A stretch of DNA of 59,756 bases from Leisingera sp. SS27 (GTDB taxonomy: Bacteria > Pseudomonadota > Alphaproteobacteria > Rhodobacterales > Rhodobacteraceae). A program made the position numbers and the translations under genes. The notes beneath the pieces were generated by a model. It was given only the letters and a program-made list of their open reading frames with translations, ran no database searches and was not told the DNA's origin. The stretch covers positions 1-59,756 of the forward strand of contig NZ_JAQNCY010000018.1 in assembly GCF_028368855.1 (NCBI RefSeq). The letters are read 5' to 3'. Shown one piece after another: positions 46,230 to 56,117 of the stretch. Position 1 is the first letter of the stretch; each line of letters opens with the position of its first letter.

Positions 46230-46299
46230 TTACGCCACAGCGTAATTCAAACAAAATTACGCTGCAACGTAAATTTTGAAAAATTACGCTGTGGCGTAA
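46230..46299. promoter_or_regulatory. Three hipBA operators with 27-bp periodicity
   Basis: TTACGCCACAGCGTAA (46230-46245), TTACGCTGCAACGTAA (46257-46272) and TTACGCTGTGGCGTAA (46284-46299) are 16-bp palindromes whose starts are exactly 27 bp apart. Arms TTACG(C)/(G)CGTAA fit a HipB dimer. The first site ends 14 bp from the hipB start, so the promoter must lie within the array. Between here and nasA (46300-46387) I see only a GGCCGG-type GC hairpin and CAGTCCCGCGGGAACTG. Confidence 0.8.
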
Positions 46300-46387
46300 C
46301 CTTTTGGCCTGTTATCTTCCTGACGGCCGGACCGGCCGGTGGCCGCCTCGCGAACACAGTCCCGCGGGAACTGATACCTGACAGTTA

Positions 46388-49000
46388 CTAAGGGCGCCGC
46401 GCCAGCAGGTCTGCAATGTCCGGGCGGCAGGCGCCGCAGTTTGTGCCGGCCTGCAAGGCCGCGCCGACCTCTTCAACGCTCATCAGCCCGCCGCTAGCGG
46501 CAGCCTGCAGAATGCTATTGGCCCCGACGCTGAAGCAAGCGCAGATTACCGGCCCGGGGTCCGGCCGGCCCGGCGCCGGAACGCCGGTCAGAACATCCGC
46601 CGTGCAGCTGCCCGGCAGCCCTGCCAGATACTCCCGGCGGACCGCCACCGGCTCTGGCGCGGTGAACAGGGCAGCCATGACCTTGCCCTCCTGATGCAAG
46701 GCCAGCCGGGCAATACCCTTGCGGCGGTCCGTCATTACCTGCACATCTGCCTCCGGCAGCGCGAACAGATCCCGCGCAACCGCCTCCAGGTCCGCAAGCG
46801 GGGCCAGCCCGGCCAGTTCCGCCCGGTACCCGGTGCCGGTGCGTGCCACGGCCCAGTATTCCGCCCGGGGGCGCATCGGCTGCGAAGAAACCGCAAAGCC
46901 GTACCAGGCTGGCTGCCAGCGTTCCGCCGCAACAACGGCAGCCTTGCTTTCGGGCTGGCCCGAAACCGGATCAACGGCACCAGCGACAAGGTTATCTATG
47001 CGCGCAGAAGGCGCGGTTTCGCCGGACCAGTGGATCGGCACAAACAGATCGCCGGGCTGCACGTCTGCTGTGATCCGGGCCCGCAGGATGGCCTGCCCGT
47101 GCGGGCTGCTGAGCCGCAGCAGGTCCGCAGGCTGCACGCCCAGCCGCCGGGCGTCCTCCGGGTGGATGTCGGCAAAGGGTTCCGCCAGATGGCCCGACAG
47201 GCGCGGCGCTTTGCCGGTGCGGGTCATCGTGTGCCACTGGTCGCGGATGCGGCCGGTGTTCAGGCGGAGCGGATACTGGCGGCCCGGCACAGCTGCCGGG
47301 GGCCGGTGCCGGACCGCCAGCATGCGGGCCTTGCCGTCCGGGTGAAAGAACTGCCCGTCCGCAAAGAACCGGCCGCCCTGACGGTTGCGGCTGACCGGCC
47401 AGTGCACCGGGGCCAGCCCATCATAACCTGCATCGGACAGGCCGCTGAGACCGGAGATATCGAAGTCCAGCCCGAAACTGCCCGCCAGCCCGGACAAGGC
47501 CGCATGCTCGCGGAAGATCTGCGCCGGAGACTGGTAATCGAACGCCGCGCCCCAGCCCATGCGCCGGCCCGCATCGGCCAGAATGTCCCAGTCCGGGCGG
47601 GCCTCACCCGGCGGCGGCAGGGCGGCGCGCTGGCGGCTGATGGTGCGGTCCGAATTGGTGACGGTGCCGTGTTTTTCCGCCCAGGCGGCGGCGGGCAGCA
47701 GCACATCCGCCAGCCGGGCGGTATCGGTTGCAGTGGTGATGTCGCTGACCACGGTGAAATCGCAAGCCTTGATCGCGGCAGATACAGCATCGGCCTCTGG
47801 CATGGTCACAGCAGGGTTGGTGTGGATGATCCACAGCGCCTTGAGCCGCCCATCGCCTGCAGCGCGGAACATATCCACCGCCTTCAGGCCCGCGCGGTCA
47901 GGCATCGCGGGCGCCCCCCAGAACGCCTGCACCGCATCCCGGTGGCGGCTGTTTTCCAGATCCATGTGGCAGGCCAGCATATTGGCCAGCCCGCCAACCT
48001 CGCGCCCGCCCATGGCATTGGGCTGGCCAGTCACCGAGAACGGCCCGCAGCCGGGCGTGCCGATCCGGCCCGTGGCCAGATGGCAATTCAGGATGGCATT
48101 CACCTTGTCCGCACCGGAGGTGGACTGGTTCACCCCCTGGCTGAAGACCGTCACTACCTTTTCCGTGTGCATCCACAGATCGCAGAAAGCCGTTATTTCG
48201 CTGTCAGACAGTCCGGTCACCCTCGCATCGGCGGCATAGGCAGCGTCCAGCGCCCCGCCCAGCCCCTCCACATGCTGCAGATATTCCGCATCCAGCGCAC
48301 CGCCTTCGTGAAGCGCCGCCAAGAGCCGGTTAAACAGCGCCACATCGCTGCCTGCCCGCAGTTTCAGATGCATGTCCGCCTGATCGCAGCTGACGGTGCG
48401 GCGCGGGTCGATCACCACCAGTTTGGTGCCGCGCGCCTTCCGCGCCGCCAGGATGCGCTGATGCAGCACCGGGTGGCACCAGGCCAGGTTGGAGCCGACC
48501 AGAACAATCAGATCGGCCTCGTCGAGATCCTCATAGGTGCCGGGCACCGTGTCGGTGCCAAAGGCGCGCTTGTGCCCTGCCACGGTAGACGCCATACAAA
48601 GGCGCGAGTTGGTGTCGATATTGGCGGAGCCGAGAAAGCCCTTCATCAGCTTGTTGGCGACATAATAATCCTCGGTCAGCATCTGGCCCGACAGGTAAAA
48701 GCCGACGCTGCCCGGGCCGTGCTGCTCCACCGCCTGCCGGAACCTGGCAGCCACAAGGTCCAGCGCGCTGTCCCAATCGGTTTCCTTCCCGTTCACCTGC
48801 GGTGCCAGCAGGCGGCCCTCCAGCCCCAGCGTCTCCCCCAGCGCCAGCCCCTTGGAGCAGAGGCGGCCGCGGTTGGCCGGGTGCTCCGGGTCACCGCGCA
48901 CCGCCTGACCGCCCTGCCCGTCCGGGCGCAGCAGCACGCCGCAGCCGGTGCCGCAATAGGGGCAGGTGGACCGGACCTCCTGGCAAGCCGCTCCCGCCAT
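46388..49000 (-). CDS. nasA: Assimilatory nitrate reductase, molybdenum catalytic subunit
   Basis: This 870-aa cytosolic enzyme reduces nitrate to nitrite. The N-terminal [4Fe-4S] site is CPYCGTGCGV plus a later LCSKG cysteine. Mo-bis-MGD domains follow (SNLAWCHPVLHQR, VIDPRRT). A C-terminal BFD-like [2Fe-2S] domain (CACFSV...NCGACRPDI) is typical of proteobacterial NasA and takes electrons from a reductase. I used the ATG at 49000; a GTG at 49003 is also possible. It is the last gene of the nrt-nir-nas run, overlapping nirD. Confidence 0.93.
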   Translation of the reverse strand: MAGAACQEVRSTCPYCGTGCGVLLRPDGQGGQAVRGDPEHPANRGRLCSKGLALGETLGLEGRLLAPQVNGKETDWDSALDLVAARFRQAVEQHGPGSVGFYLSGQMLTEDYYVANKLMKGFLGSANIDTNSRLCMASTVAGHKRAFGTDTVPGTYEDLDEADLIVLVGSNLAWCHPVLHQRILAARKARGTKLVVIDPRRTVSCDQADMHLKLRAGSDVALFNRLLAALHEGGALDAEYLQHVEGLGGALDAAYAADARVTGLSDSEITAFCDLWMHTEKVVTVFSQGVNQSTSGADKVNAILNCHLATGRIGTPGCGPFSVTGQPNAMGGREVGGLANMLACHMDLENSRHRDAVQAFWGAPAMPDRAGLKAVDMFRAAGDGRLKALWIIHTNPAVTMPEADAVSAAIKACDFTVVSDITTATDTARLADVLLPAAAWAEKHGTVTNSDRTISRQRAALPPPGEARPDWDILADAGRRMGWGAAFDYQSPAQIFREHAALSGLAGSFGLDFDISGLSGLSDAGYDGLAPVHWPVSRNRQGGRFFADGQFFHPDGKARMLAVRHRPPAAVPGRQYPLRLNTGRIRDQWHTMTRTGKAPRLSGHLAEPFADIHPEDARRLGVQPADLLRLSSPHGQAILRARITADVQPGDLFVPIHWSGETAPSARIDNLVAGAVDPVSGQPESKAAVVAAERWQPAWYGFAVSSQPMRPRAEYWAVARTGTGYRAELAGLAPLADLEAVARDLFALPEADVQVMTDRRKGIARLALHQEGKVMAALFTAPEPVAVRREYLAGLPGSCTADVLTGVPAPGRPDPGPVICACFSVGANSILQAAASGGLMSVEEVGAALQAGTNCGACRPDIADLLARRP

Positions 49001-49332
49001 CACGCCGCGCTCCGCTTGCCAAGGGCATCGCCGTCTATCAGCAGGCGGCTGCCGTCCACCCGCACCGGATAGGTGCCGATCCGGCCCTCATCCACCCCCT
49101 GCGCCGCACCGGTGTTCAGATCGAACACCCAGTTGTGCAGCGGACAGGTGACGCTTTGCCCGTGCACGATGCCCTCGGACAGCGGGCCGCCCTTGTGCGG
49201 GCAGCGGTCGTCGGCGGCAAACACCTCTGCCGCGCCGGTGCGGAACAGGGCAACGCAGCCCGCCGGGGTTTTCACCACCCGCGCGCCATGCAGCGGGATG
49301 TCGTCGATATGGCCGATGTCGATCCAATTCAT
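49000..49332 (-). CDS. nirD: Nitrite reductase small subunit (Rieske-type)
   Basis: This 110-aa protein has a Rieske [2Fe-2S] pattern, CPHKGG and CPLHNWVFD, as in NirD forms that keep the cluster ligands. It partners NirB in NADH-dependent nitrite reduction to ammonium. It overlaps nirB by 4 bp and nasA by 1 to 4 bp. Confidence 0.92.
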   Translation of the reverse strand: MNWIDIGHIDDIPLHGARVVKTPAGCVALFRTGAAEVFAADDRCPHKGGPLSEGIVHGQSVTCPLHNWVFDLNTGAAQGVDEGRIGTYPVRVDGSRLLIDGDALGKRSAA

Positions 49333-51770
49333 TCCGCAGCCTCCAGAGTGAGATTGGCAAGCGGCGCGTATTGCGCCCGTGTGGCGCTGTCCTGCGCGTG
49401 CTCCGCCCAGGGGTCCTTGCGGTAGACGGACTGCGACAGCTGAAACCGCTCTGCCAGCACCCTGCGGTTCTCCGCATCGTCCACGATCTGCGCCTTGACC
49501 CAGTCGAGCCCCACCCGGTCAAGCCATTTGTAGATCCGGTCCAGATACCGGGCGTTTTCGCGGTAGATCTGGGTCATGGCCGAGATCACCTCGATCGCCT
49601 CCTCCCCGGTTGCCGCCTTGCACAGCAGCTCGGTGCCCTTGATTTCCATCCCCGCGGCGCCGCCGACGTGGATTTCATAGCCGCTGTCGACGCAGACCAC
49701 GCCGATGTCCTTGCAGGTCGCCTCGGCGCAGTTGCGCGGGCAGCCGGAGACCGCCAGTTTCAGCTTGTGCGGCGTCCAGGACCCCCACAGGTGTTTCTCC
49801 AGCTTGATGCCCAGCCCGGTGGAGTCCTGGGTGCCAAAGCGGCAATGGTCGGTGCCGACACAGGTTTTTACCGTGCGCAGTCCCTTGGAATAGGCATGGC
49901 CGGAAACCAGTCCGGCGCGGTTCAGGTCGGACCAGATCTCGGGCAGGTCCTCACCCCGGACGCCCAGCAGGTCGATACGCTGGCCGCCGGTCACCTTGAC
50001 CGTCGGCACCGCGAATTTGTCGGCAGCATCGGCAATCGCGCGCAGCTCATCCGGGGTGGTGATACCACCCCACATCCGCGGCACCACGGAAAAGGTGCCG
50101 TCCTTCTGGATGTTGGCGTGCTTGCGCTCGTTCACAAAACGGCTTTGGGGATCGTCCCGGTACTCCAGCGGCCAGTCGGCCAGCAGGTAGTAGTTCACCG
50201 CCGGGCGGCAGACATGGCAGCCGTTGGGGGTGGTCCAGCCCAGCTCCTGCCAGACCGCGGCCTGGCTTTTCAGCTCCTGAGATTTGATCAGGCGGCGCAC
50301 GTCCTCGTGGGTGTGGCTGGTGCAGCCGCAGACGGGTTGGGCCTGAGGCGCCGCGTAGCCGTCCCCCAGCGTCACCGCCAGCAGCTGATCCACCAGCCCG
50401 GTGCAGGTGCCGCAGGAGGCGCTGGCCTTGGTCGTGGCGCGGATCGCGCCAAGGTCTGTTGCGCCGCCTTTGATGGCGCGGGTGATCTGTCCCTTGCAGA
50501 CGCCGTTGCAGCCGCAAATCTCCGCCTCAGGCGGCAAGGCTGCAACGGCTGACAGAGGGTCCGCGGAGGCGCCCCCCTGAAAGGCCGGGCCGAAGATCAG
50601 CGCCTCGCGCATCTCTTCGATGTCTGTACCGTCCTTGATCAGGCCGAAGAACCAGCTGCCGTCGGCAGTGTCGCCATACATCACAGCGCCGATCAGCCGG
50701 TCGTCCTCGATCACCAGCCGCTTGTAGACGCCGCGGGCGGGATCGCGGAAGACGATATCCTCGCGGGTCTCGCCCTCGGCAAAATCCCCGGCGCTGAACA
50801 GGTCGCAGCCAGTGACCTTGAGCTTGGTCGCCAGTTCCTTGACCGCAAAGGCATTCGGCTGGCCCAGAAGGCTGTCCGCCAGCACCCTGGCCTGATCGTA
50901 CAGCGGCGCCACCAGACCAAACAGATTGCCGGCAAACTCCACGCATTCGCCGACCGCATAGATATCCGGGTCCGAGGTCTGCATCTGCGCGTTCACCTCG
51001 ATACCGCGCGCCACATCCAGATGCGCGTCATTGGCCAGCCGGGTTTCCGGGCGGATGCCCACCGCCATCACCACCAGATCGGCCCCCAGCGTCTCGCCGC
51101 TTTCCAGCAGCACCGCTTGCGCCCGGTCCTCGCCGAGGATCGCCTTGGTGGAGGCCTGGGTTTTCACGGTGATGCCGCGCGCCTCCAGATCCTTGCGCAG
51201 CAGATACCCCGCCGCCTCATCCAGCTGGCGCTCCATCAGGTGGCCCGTCAGGTGCAGCACGGTCACATCCATGCCGCGTTCCTTGAGCCCGGCAGCAGCC
51301 TCCAGCCCGAGGAGGCCGCCGCCGATCACCACCGCCTTGCCGCCCTTGGCGGCAGCCTCGATCATCGCATTTGTGTCGTCCAGGTCGCGGTAGGAGACCA
51401 CCCCCGGCAGATCGTGCCCCGGCACCGGGATGATAAAGGGGGCGGAGCCGGTGGCGATCACCAGCTTGTCATACGGCACATGGCCGTTTTCGCCCTCGAC
51501 CACTTTCATTTCCCGGTCGATCTTCACCACCTGTTCGCCGAACCGGCAGGTGATGCCGCGCTCCGCGTACCAGTCGTCCGAATGGGTGACGATCTCCTCA
51601 TAGGTCTTCTCGCCGGACAGCACCGGGCTCAGCATGATGCGGTTGTAATTGCCGCGCGGCTCGGCGTTGAAAAGCGTGATGTCATAGGCGCCGGGATCGG
51701 CATCGAGCAAATGCTCGATCACCCGGCCAGAGGACATGCCGGCCCCGATGATGACGAGTTTCTGGGTCAT
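49329..51770 (-). CDS. nirB: NAD(P)H nitrite reductase large subunit
   Basis: From the ATG at 51770 (GGAGTGAGA upstream) this 813-aa enzyme has an FAD/NADH domain (GAGMSSGRVIEHL, VIGGGLLGLEAA), a BFD-like [2Fe-2S] domain (CGCNGVCKG...CGTCTG), and a C-terminal siroheme [4Fe-4S] domain with TCVGTDHCRFG and SGCPRNCAEATC. It reduces nitrite to ammonium in the cytosol. No cysG-like siroheme synthase is on the plasmid, so siroheme must come from elsewhere. Confidence 0.94.
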   Translation of the reverse strand: MTQKLVIIGAGMSSGRVIEHLLDADPGAYDITLFNAEPRGNYNRIMLSPVLSGEKTYEEIVTHSDDWYAERGITCRFGEQVVKIDREMKVVEGENGHVPYDKLVIATGSAPFIIPVPGHDLPGVVSYRDLDDTNAMIEAAAKGGKAVVIGGGLLGLEAAAGLKERGMDVTVLHLTGHLMERQLDEAAGYLLRKDLEARGITVKTQASTKAILGEDRAQAVLLESGETLGADLVVMAVGIRPETRLANDAHLDVARGIEVNAQMQTSDPDIYAVGECVEFAGNLFGLVAPLYDQARVLADSLLGQPNAFAVKELATKLKVTGCDLFSAGDFAEGETREDIVFRDPARGVYKRLVIEDDRLIGAVMYGDTADGSWFFGLIKDGTDIEEMREALIFGPAFQGGASADPLSAVAALPPEAEICGCNGVCKGQITRAIKGGATDLGAIRATTKASASCGTCTGLVDQLLAVTLGDGYAAPQAQPVCGCTSHTHEDVRRLIKSQELKSQAAVWQELGWTTPNGCHVCRPAVNYYLLADWPLEYRDDPQSRFVNERKHANIQKDGTFSVVPRMWGGITTPDELRAIADAADKFAVPTVKVTGGQRIDLLGVRGEDLPEIWSDLNRAGLVSGHAYSKGLRTVKTCVGTDHCRFGTQDSTGLGIKLEKHLWGSWTPHKLKLAVSGCPRNCAEATCKDIGVVCVDSGYEIHVGGAAGMEIKGTELLCKAATGEEAIEVISAMTQIYRENARYLDRIYKWLDRVGLDWVKAQIVDDAENRRVLAERFQLSQSVYRKDPWAEHAQDSATRAQYAPLANLTLEAAE

Positions 51771-51774
51771 GGTC

Positions 51775-53457
51775 TCACTCCGCTGCAATCTTGTCTGCGG
51801 CTGGTTTGGGGGCGGGTTTCGCCCCGTGCTCGTACTCCTCAAGGAAATCGAGCACCTCCTGCCGGTAGGTGTAGTAATCCGGGTGCTCCAGCAGCGCCTT
51901 GCGGGTGCGGGGGCGCGGCAGGTCGACGTCTGTGATCTTGCCGATAGTGGCCTGCGGGCCGTTGGTCATCATCACCACCCGGTCGGCCAGCAGGATCGCC
52001 TCATCGACATCGTGGGTGACGCAGATGGCGGTCACCTTGGTGCGGCTCCAGACCTCCATCAGCACCTCCTGCAGCTCCCAGCGGGTCAGGCTGTCGAGCA
52101 TGCCGAAGGGTTCATCCAGCAGCAGGAGTTTCGGGGAGAGCGCAAAGGCGCGGGCGATGCCGACCCGCTGCTGCATGCCGTTCGACATCGCATTTGCGGG
52201 CTTGTCCATCGCATCCGCCAGGCCGACGCGCTCCAGGTAGTATTCCACCACGTCCTGCCGTTCGGCCTGCGTCGCCTTGGGGTAGACCTTGCCGACCCCG
52301 ATGGCGCAGTTCTCCCGCGCGGTCAGCCAGGGGAACAGGTTGGGCGACTGGAACACCACGGCGCGCTCCGGGTCGGCACCCTCGACATGGCGGCGGTCCA
52401 GCTTGATCGCCCCCTTGGAGATCGGGTTCAGCCCCGCCGCCATGGTCAGCACCGTGGACTTACCGCAGCCCGAGTGGCCGATCAGAGAGATGAACTCGCC
52501 CTTGCTGATCTTGAGGTTGAAATCCTCGACCACCGTCAGCGGCCCCTTGGGCGTCGGGTAGATCTTGTGGAGCTGCGAGAAATCCAGAAACCGCTCCCCG
52601 GTGATCGACTTCGCGGCCTCCGCCACAGCCGCCGGCAGCCCGTGGATCGGGGTCACATCCGGCAGGGTCTTGGCCCCCTCGGCCCGCGCCTTAATGCCAA
52701 TGTCCATCAGGCAGGAGGTGACCGCCGCCCGCAGGCGCTTGAAGCCTTCGTCCGTGTTCATCGCGGACCGGTCGCGCGGGCGGGGAAAGGCGACGGGAAA
52801 CGTCTCGCCCAGGCTGCCGTCCGGGTTCAGGACGAGGATGCGGTCGGCCAGCAGAATGGCCTCGTCCACGTCGTTGGTGATCAGCACGCAGGTCTTCTTG
52901 CCCGCCTCCCTGATGGCGTCGATTTCATCCGCCAGATTGGCCCGCGTCAGTGCGTCCAGCGCCGACAGCGGCTCATCCAGCAAGAGCATCTCCGGGTCCA
53001 TCGCCAGCGCCCGCGCCACGTTGACCCGCTGGCGCATGCCCCCCGACAGTTCCGCAGGGCGGCGGTGCGCAGCATGGCTGAGGCCAACCATTTCCACATA
53101 GTGATCGACCTTTGCCTGCTTCTCCGCCTTGGGCAGGCTTGGGAAGATGGTCTCCACTGCAAGCCAGACATTGCCGTTCACCGTCAGCCAGGGCATCAGC
53201 GAATAATTCTGAAAAACCACACCGCGCTCGGGACCGGGGCCGGTGATCTCCCTGCCCCGGTACGTGACCGATCCTTGCGACGGCCTTTCCAGCCCGGCCA
53301 TCAGATTGATCAGCGTTGTCTTGCCGGTGCCGGAAAAGCCCAGCAGCACCAGGAACTCGCCCTCCTGCACCTCCAGATTGATGCCGTTCAGAACCTGCGT
53401 GCGGCGGGTGCCCTCGCCAAAGCTCTTGGAGACGTTTTTGAATTCAAGAATGCTCAT
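51775..53457 (-). CDS. Nitrate ABC transporter ATPase, fused double domain (NrtC-NrtD-like)
   Basis: This 560-aa protein contains two complete ABC ATPases in tandem, about 1-255 (GFSGTGKTT, LSGGMRQR) and 285-530 (GHSGCGKST, with a weaker SNGMQQR signature). Cyanobacterial systems use separate NrtC and NrtD, with a binding-protein-like tail on NrtC; here the two are fused and the tail is absent. It lies between nrtB and nirB with 4-6 bp gaps. It powers uptake of nitrate, possibly nitrite. Confidence 0.9.
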   Translation of the reverse strand: MSILEFKNVSKSFGEGTRRTQVLNGINLEVQEGEFLVLLGFSGTGKTTLINLMAGLERPSQGSVTYRGREITGPGPERGVVFQNYSLMPWLTVNGNVWLAVETIFPSLPKAEKQAKVDHYVEMVGLSHAAHRRPAELSGGMRQRVNVARALAMDPEMLLLDEPLSALDALTRANLADEIDAIREAGKKTCVLITNDVDEAILLADRILVLNPDGSLGETFPVAFPRPRDRSAMNTDEGFKRLRAAVTSCLMDIGIKARAEGAKTLPDVTPIHGLPAAVAEAAKSITGERFLDFSQLHKIYPTPKGPLTVVEDFNLKISKGEFISLIGHSGCGKSTVLTMAAGLNPISKGAIKLDRRHVEGADPERAVVFQSPNLFPWLTARENCAIGVGKVYPKATQAERQDVVEYYLERVGLADAMDKPANAMSNGMQQRVGIARAFALSPKLLLLDEPFGMLDSLTRWELQEVLMEVWSRTKVTAICVTHDVDEAILLADRVVMMTNGPQATIGKITDVDLPRPRTRKALLEHPDYYTYRQEVLDFLEEYEHGAKPAPKPAADKIAAE

Positions 53458-53463
53458 GGCGGC

Positions 53464-54552
53464 TCACCGGTTGTTCGTGAAGGTAAACAGCGACTGCAGC
53501 GCGTACATCACCCGGTCCAGGAGGAAGCCGATGATGCCGATGGTCAGCACCGCAACGATGATCCGGGCCAGCGACTGGCTGGAGCCGTTCTGGAACTCGT
53601 CCCAGACAAACTTGCCAAGGCCCGGGTTCTGCGCCAGCATTTCGGCCGCAATCAACACCATCCAGCCGACCCCCAGCGACAGCCGCAGCCCGGTGAAGAT
53701 CAGCGGCAGCGCCGACGGCAGCACCAGCTTGGTGATCTTGGTCCAGGTGTTCATCTTCAGAACCTTGGAGACATTCACCAGGTCCTTGTCGATGGAGGCG
53801 ACTCCAAGCGCGGTATTGATCAGCGCAGGCCACAGCGAACACAGGGTGACGGTGATGGCCGAGACCAGGAAGGATTTTGCGAACAGCCCGTCATTGCTGG
53901 CATAAAGCGCCGAAACCACCATGGTCACGATCGGCAGCCAGGCCAGCGGCGACACCGGCTTGAAGATCTGCACCAGCGGGTTGATGGCCGCGTTTGCAGC
54001 CGGAGAAAGCCCGGCCAGGATGCCCAGCGGGATCGCCACGGCGGCGGCGATCAGAAACCCGAAAAAGACCGTCAGGATCGAGGTCCCGATCTGCTGGTAA
54101 TAAGACGGCGCGCCGGTAAAGGGGATGTCCTTCACCCGCTCCGGCTGGCCGCGGTCGATGAACCGCTGGTTGCGGGCCTCCACCTTCTCGGAATGGGCAC
54201 GCTCCTTGGCGGCCTTGGCCCGGGCATCCTGATGCAGGTTCACCGCCTCACTCCACACCGCCCCCGGGCCGGGGATCGCACCCAGCGAGGTCTGCACCTT
54301 GGGCGCCAGCACGGCCCACAGCATCAGGAAGGCGGCGATGGCGATGACGGGAACCGCAAGCAGGCGCCAGATTTCCTTCATCTGCGCCTTGGGGTTGTCT
54401 CCGGCGGCGGCCTTCAAAACGGGGGTGATCCAGGCCAGTCCAAAAACCTGGAGCCAGGCGTCCATCTTGCTGATGCGGGTGAACAGCCGGGCGCGGCGGG
54501 CCTCCTTCTGGTGACTGGTGGGGCTCAGCGTATCGGGGTCGGCGATCGTCAT
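53464..54552 (-). CDS. nrtB: Nitrate ABC transporter permease
   Basis: This 362-aa inner-membrane protein has a cytosolic N-terminus, one early helix (about 70-90), a long loop, and a BPD_transp_1 domain with the EAA-like loop (LPSALPLIFTGLRLSLGVGWMVLIAAEM). It pairs with the fused ATPase and NrtA. It is longer at the N-terminus than typical NrtB. Confidence 0.9.
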   Translation of the reverse strand: MTIADPDTLSPTSHQKEARRARLFTRISKMDAWLQVFGLAWITPVLKAAAGDNPKAQMKEIWRLLAVPVIAIAAFLMLWAVLAPKVQTSLGAIPGPGAVWSEAVNLHQDARAKAAKERAHSEKVEARNQRFIDRGQPERVKDIPFTGAPSYYQQIGTSILTVFFGFLIAAAVAIPLGILAGLSPAANAAINPLVQIFKPVSPLAWLPIVTMVVSALYASNDGLFAKSFLVSAITVTLCSLWPALINTALGVASIDKDLVNVSKVLKMNTWTKITKLVLPSALPLIFTGLRLSLGVGWMVLIAAEMLAQNPGLGKFVWDEFQNGSSQSLARIIVAVLTIGIIGFLLDRVMYALQSLFTFTNNR

Positions 54553-54590
54553 GGTGTCGTCCTCTGGGAATTGCTGAGGGAGGGGAACGC

Positions 54591-54608
54591 CGCCCGCTCC
54601 TGCGGGCG
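54591..54608 (-). terminator. Intercistronic hairpin between nrtA and nrtB
   Basis: CGCCCGC and GCGGGCG form a 7-bp stem with a TCCT (AGGA on the transcript) loop, 28 bases past the nrtA stop. It probably sets a higher NrtA level than permease, as at dctP. Confidence 0.5.
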
Positions 54609-54636
54609 CTCCGCCCCCCTGCCCTCCTGTCCGGGG

Positions 54637-56004
54637 TCAGCCCTGAATGGCGCTGCCAACGACGGTCTGGCCGGACTTCAGTCCGATCGGCAGGCTGTCG
54701 ATATAGGCGTTGGGCGTTTTGCCATCGAAGGGAATGGCGTCGATGATGTCTTCTGCGGGCGCCGGGGCCTTGTAGCCGTCACTGTCCCAGGGAAAATCCG
54801 CCTCATCAGCGAGGCCGTCGGCGACCAGCAGCCGGGCGGCTTCCAGATAGATCTCCGGCTTGTAGACAGAGCGGGCAACCTCGTCATACCAGCTGTCCGG
54901 CTTGGGCTCGGCAATCTGCCCCCAGCGGCGCATCTGGGTCAGGTACCAGACCGCGTCCGAGTAGAACGGAAAGGTGGCGTTGTAGCGGAAGAATACGTTG
55001 AAATCCGGGACATCGCGTGTATCGCCCTTCTCGTATTCGAAGGTGCCGGTCATCGAATTGGCGATCACCTCATAATCGGCGCCGACATATTCAGGCCGCG
55101 ACAGGATCTCCACCGCTTCGGGGCGGTTGGCGTTTTCGTTTTCATCCAGCCACTGCGCCGCACGGATCAGCGCCTTGACCACCGCCAGCGTGGTGTTCGG
55201 GTTTTCCTCGGCAAATTCCGCCGTGATGCCGAACACCTTTTCCGGGTTGTTCTTCCACAGCTCATAGTCGGTGATCACCGGCACGCCGATGCCCTTGAAC
55301 ACCGCCTGCTGGTTCCACGGCTCACCGACGCAGTAGCCGGAGATCGTGCCGGCCTCCAGCGTCGCGGGCATCTGCGGCGGCGGCGTCACCGACAGGAACG
55401 CCTCGGCGCCGATCTGCCCGGTCACGTTCTCCGGCGAGTAATAACCGGGATTGACGCCGCCCGCCGCCAGCCAGTAGCGCAGCTCATAGTTATGGGTGGA
55501 GACCGGGAACACCATGCCCATGTTGAACGGCTTGCCTCTGGCGTTGAACTCCTCGATCACCGGCTTCAGGTAGGAGGCGGAGATCGGATGCGCGATCCGG
55601 CCGTCCGCGTCCCTGGGCAGGTTCGGCTTCATCATCTCCCACACGTCATTGGACAGCGTGATGCCGTTGCCGTTCAGGTCCATCGAAAACGGCGTGACGA
55701 TATGCGCCTCGGTGCCGTAGCCGATGGTCGCGGCCAGCGGCTGGCCTGCCAGCATATGGGCACCGTCCAGCGTGCCGTCGATCACCCCATCCAGCAGAAC
55801 CTTCCAGTTCGCCTGCGCTTCCAGCGTGACAAACAGCCCCTCGTCATCGAAAAAGCCCCGCTCATAGGCCACCGCCAGCGGCGCCATATCCGTCAGCTTG
55901 ATAAAGCCGAAGGTCAGCACATCCTTTTCCAGCTCCAGGGTGGCCGCCAGGGCCGGCCCGGTCAGTGCGGTTGAGGCCGCAAGCGCCATGATCAGTGTCT
56001 TCAT
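54637..56004 (-). CDS. nrtA: Nitrate ABC transporter substrate-binding protein
   Basis: This 455-aa exported protein has a signal peptide [20 protein letters not shown] and the CmpA/NrtA fold ([49 protein letters not shown]). AAGGAA precedes the ATG. The signal peptide distinguishes it from the cytosolic sensor NasS. It is first of the six-gene nitrate operon and is preceded by a structured leader. Confidence 0.92.
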   Translation of the reverse strand: MKTLIMALAASTALTGPALAATLELEKDVLTFGFIKLTDMAPLAVAYERGFFDDEGLFVTLEAQANWKVLLDGVIDGTLDGAHMLAGQPLAATIGYGTEAHIVTPFSMDLNGNGITLSNDVWEMMKPNLPRDADGRIAHPISASYLKPVIEEFNARGKPFNMGMVFPVSTHNYELRYWLAAGGVNPGYYSPENVTGQIGAEAFLSVTPPPQMPATLEAGTISGYCVGEPWNQQAVFKGIGVPVITDYELWKNNPEKVFGITAEFAEENPNTTLAVVKALIRAAQWLDENENANRPEAVEILSRPEYVGADYEVIANSMTGTFEYEKGDTRDVPDFNVFFRYNATFPFYSDAVWYLTQMRRWGQIAEPKPDSWYDEVARSVYKPEIYLEAARLLVADGLADEADFPWDSDGYKAPAPAEDIIDAIPFDGKTPNAYIDSLPIGLKSGQTVVGSAIQG

Positions 56005-56050
56005 CGGGTTGGTTCCTTATCCTAGCTGTGTCCGGCGGCGGGTGCCGGAA

Positions 56051-56107
56051 CAGAAAAAGCCGCTGACACGCACCGCCAGGAGGAGTGGCGGCGGGTCGAG
56101 CGGCTTT
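56051..56107 (-). terminator. Intrinsic terminator in the nrtA leader
   Basis: On the minus strand AGCCGCT (56105-56099) pairs with AGCGGCT (56064-56058), with an inner CCGCC/GGCGG stem, and is followed by a T-rich run (CTTTTTCTG, about 56060-56052). It lies 46 bases before the nrtA start, so it would stop transcription unless an antiterminator acts. Confidence 0.8.
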
Positions 56108-56117
56108 GCTCAGTGAA

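Noticed and set aside
46230-46299. CRISPR-like array, because of three evenly spaced repeats
   Set aside because: The repeats are 16-bp palindromes with 11-bp gaps, next to hipB, and no cas gene is present; they are operators.
51736-55974. A 1412-aa open frame on the plus strand
   Set aside because: It is antisense to the nrt operon genes, has His/Gln/Arg-rich composition without domains, and arises from high GC at third codon positions of the real genes.
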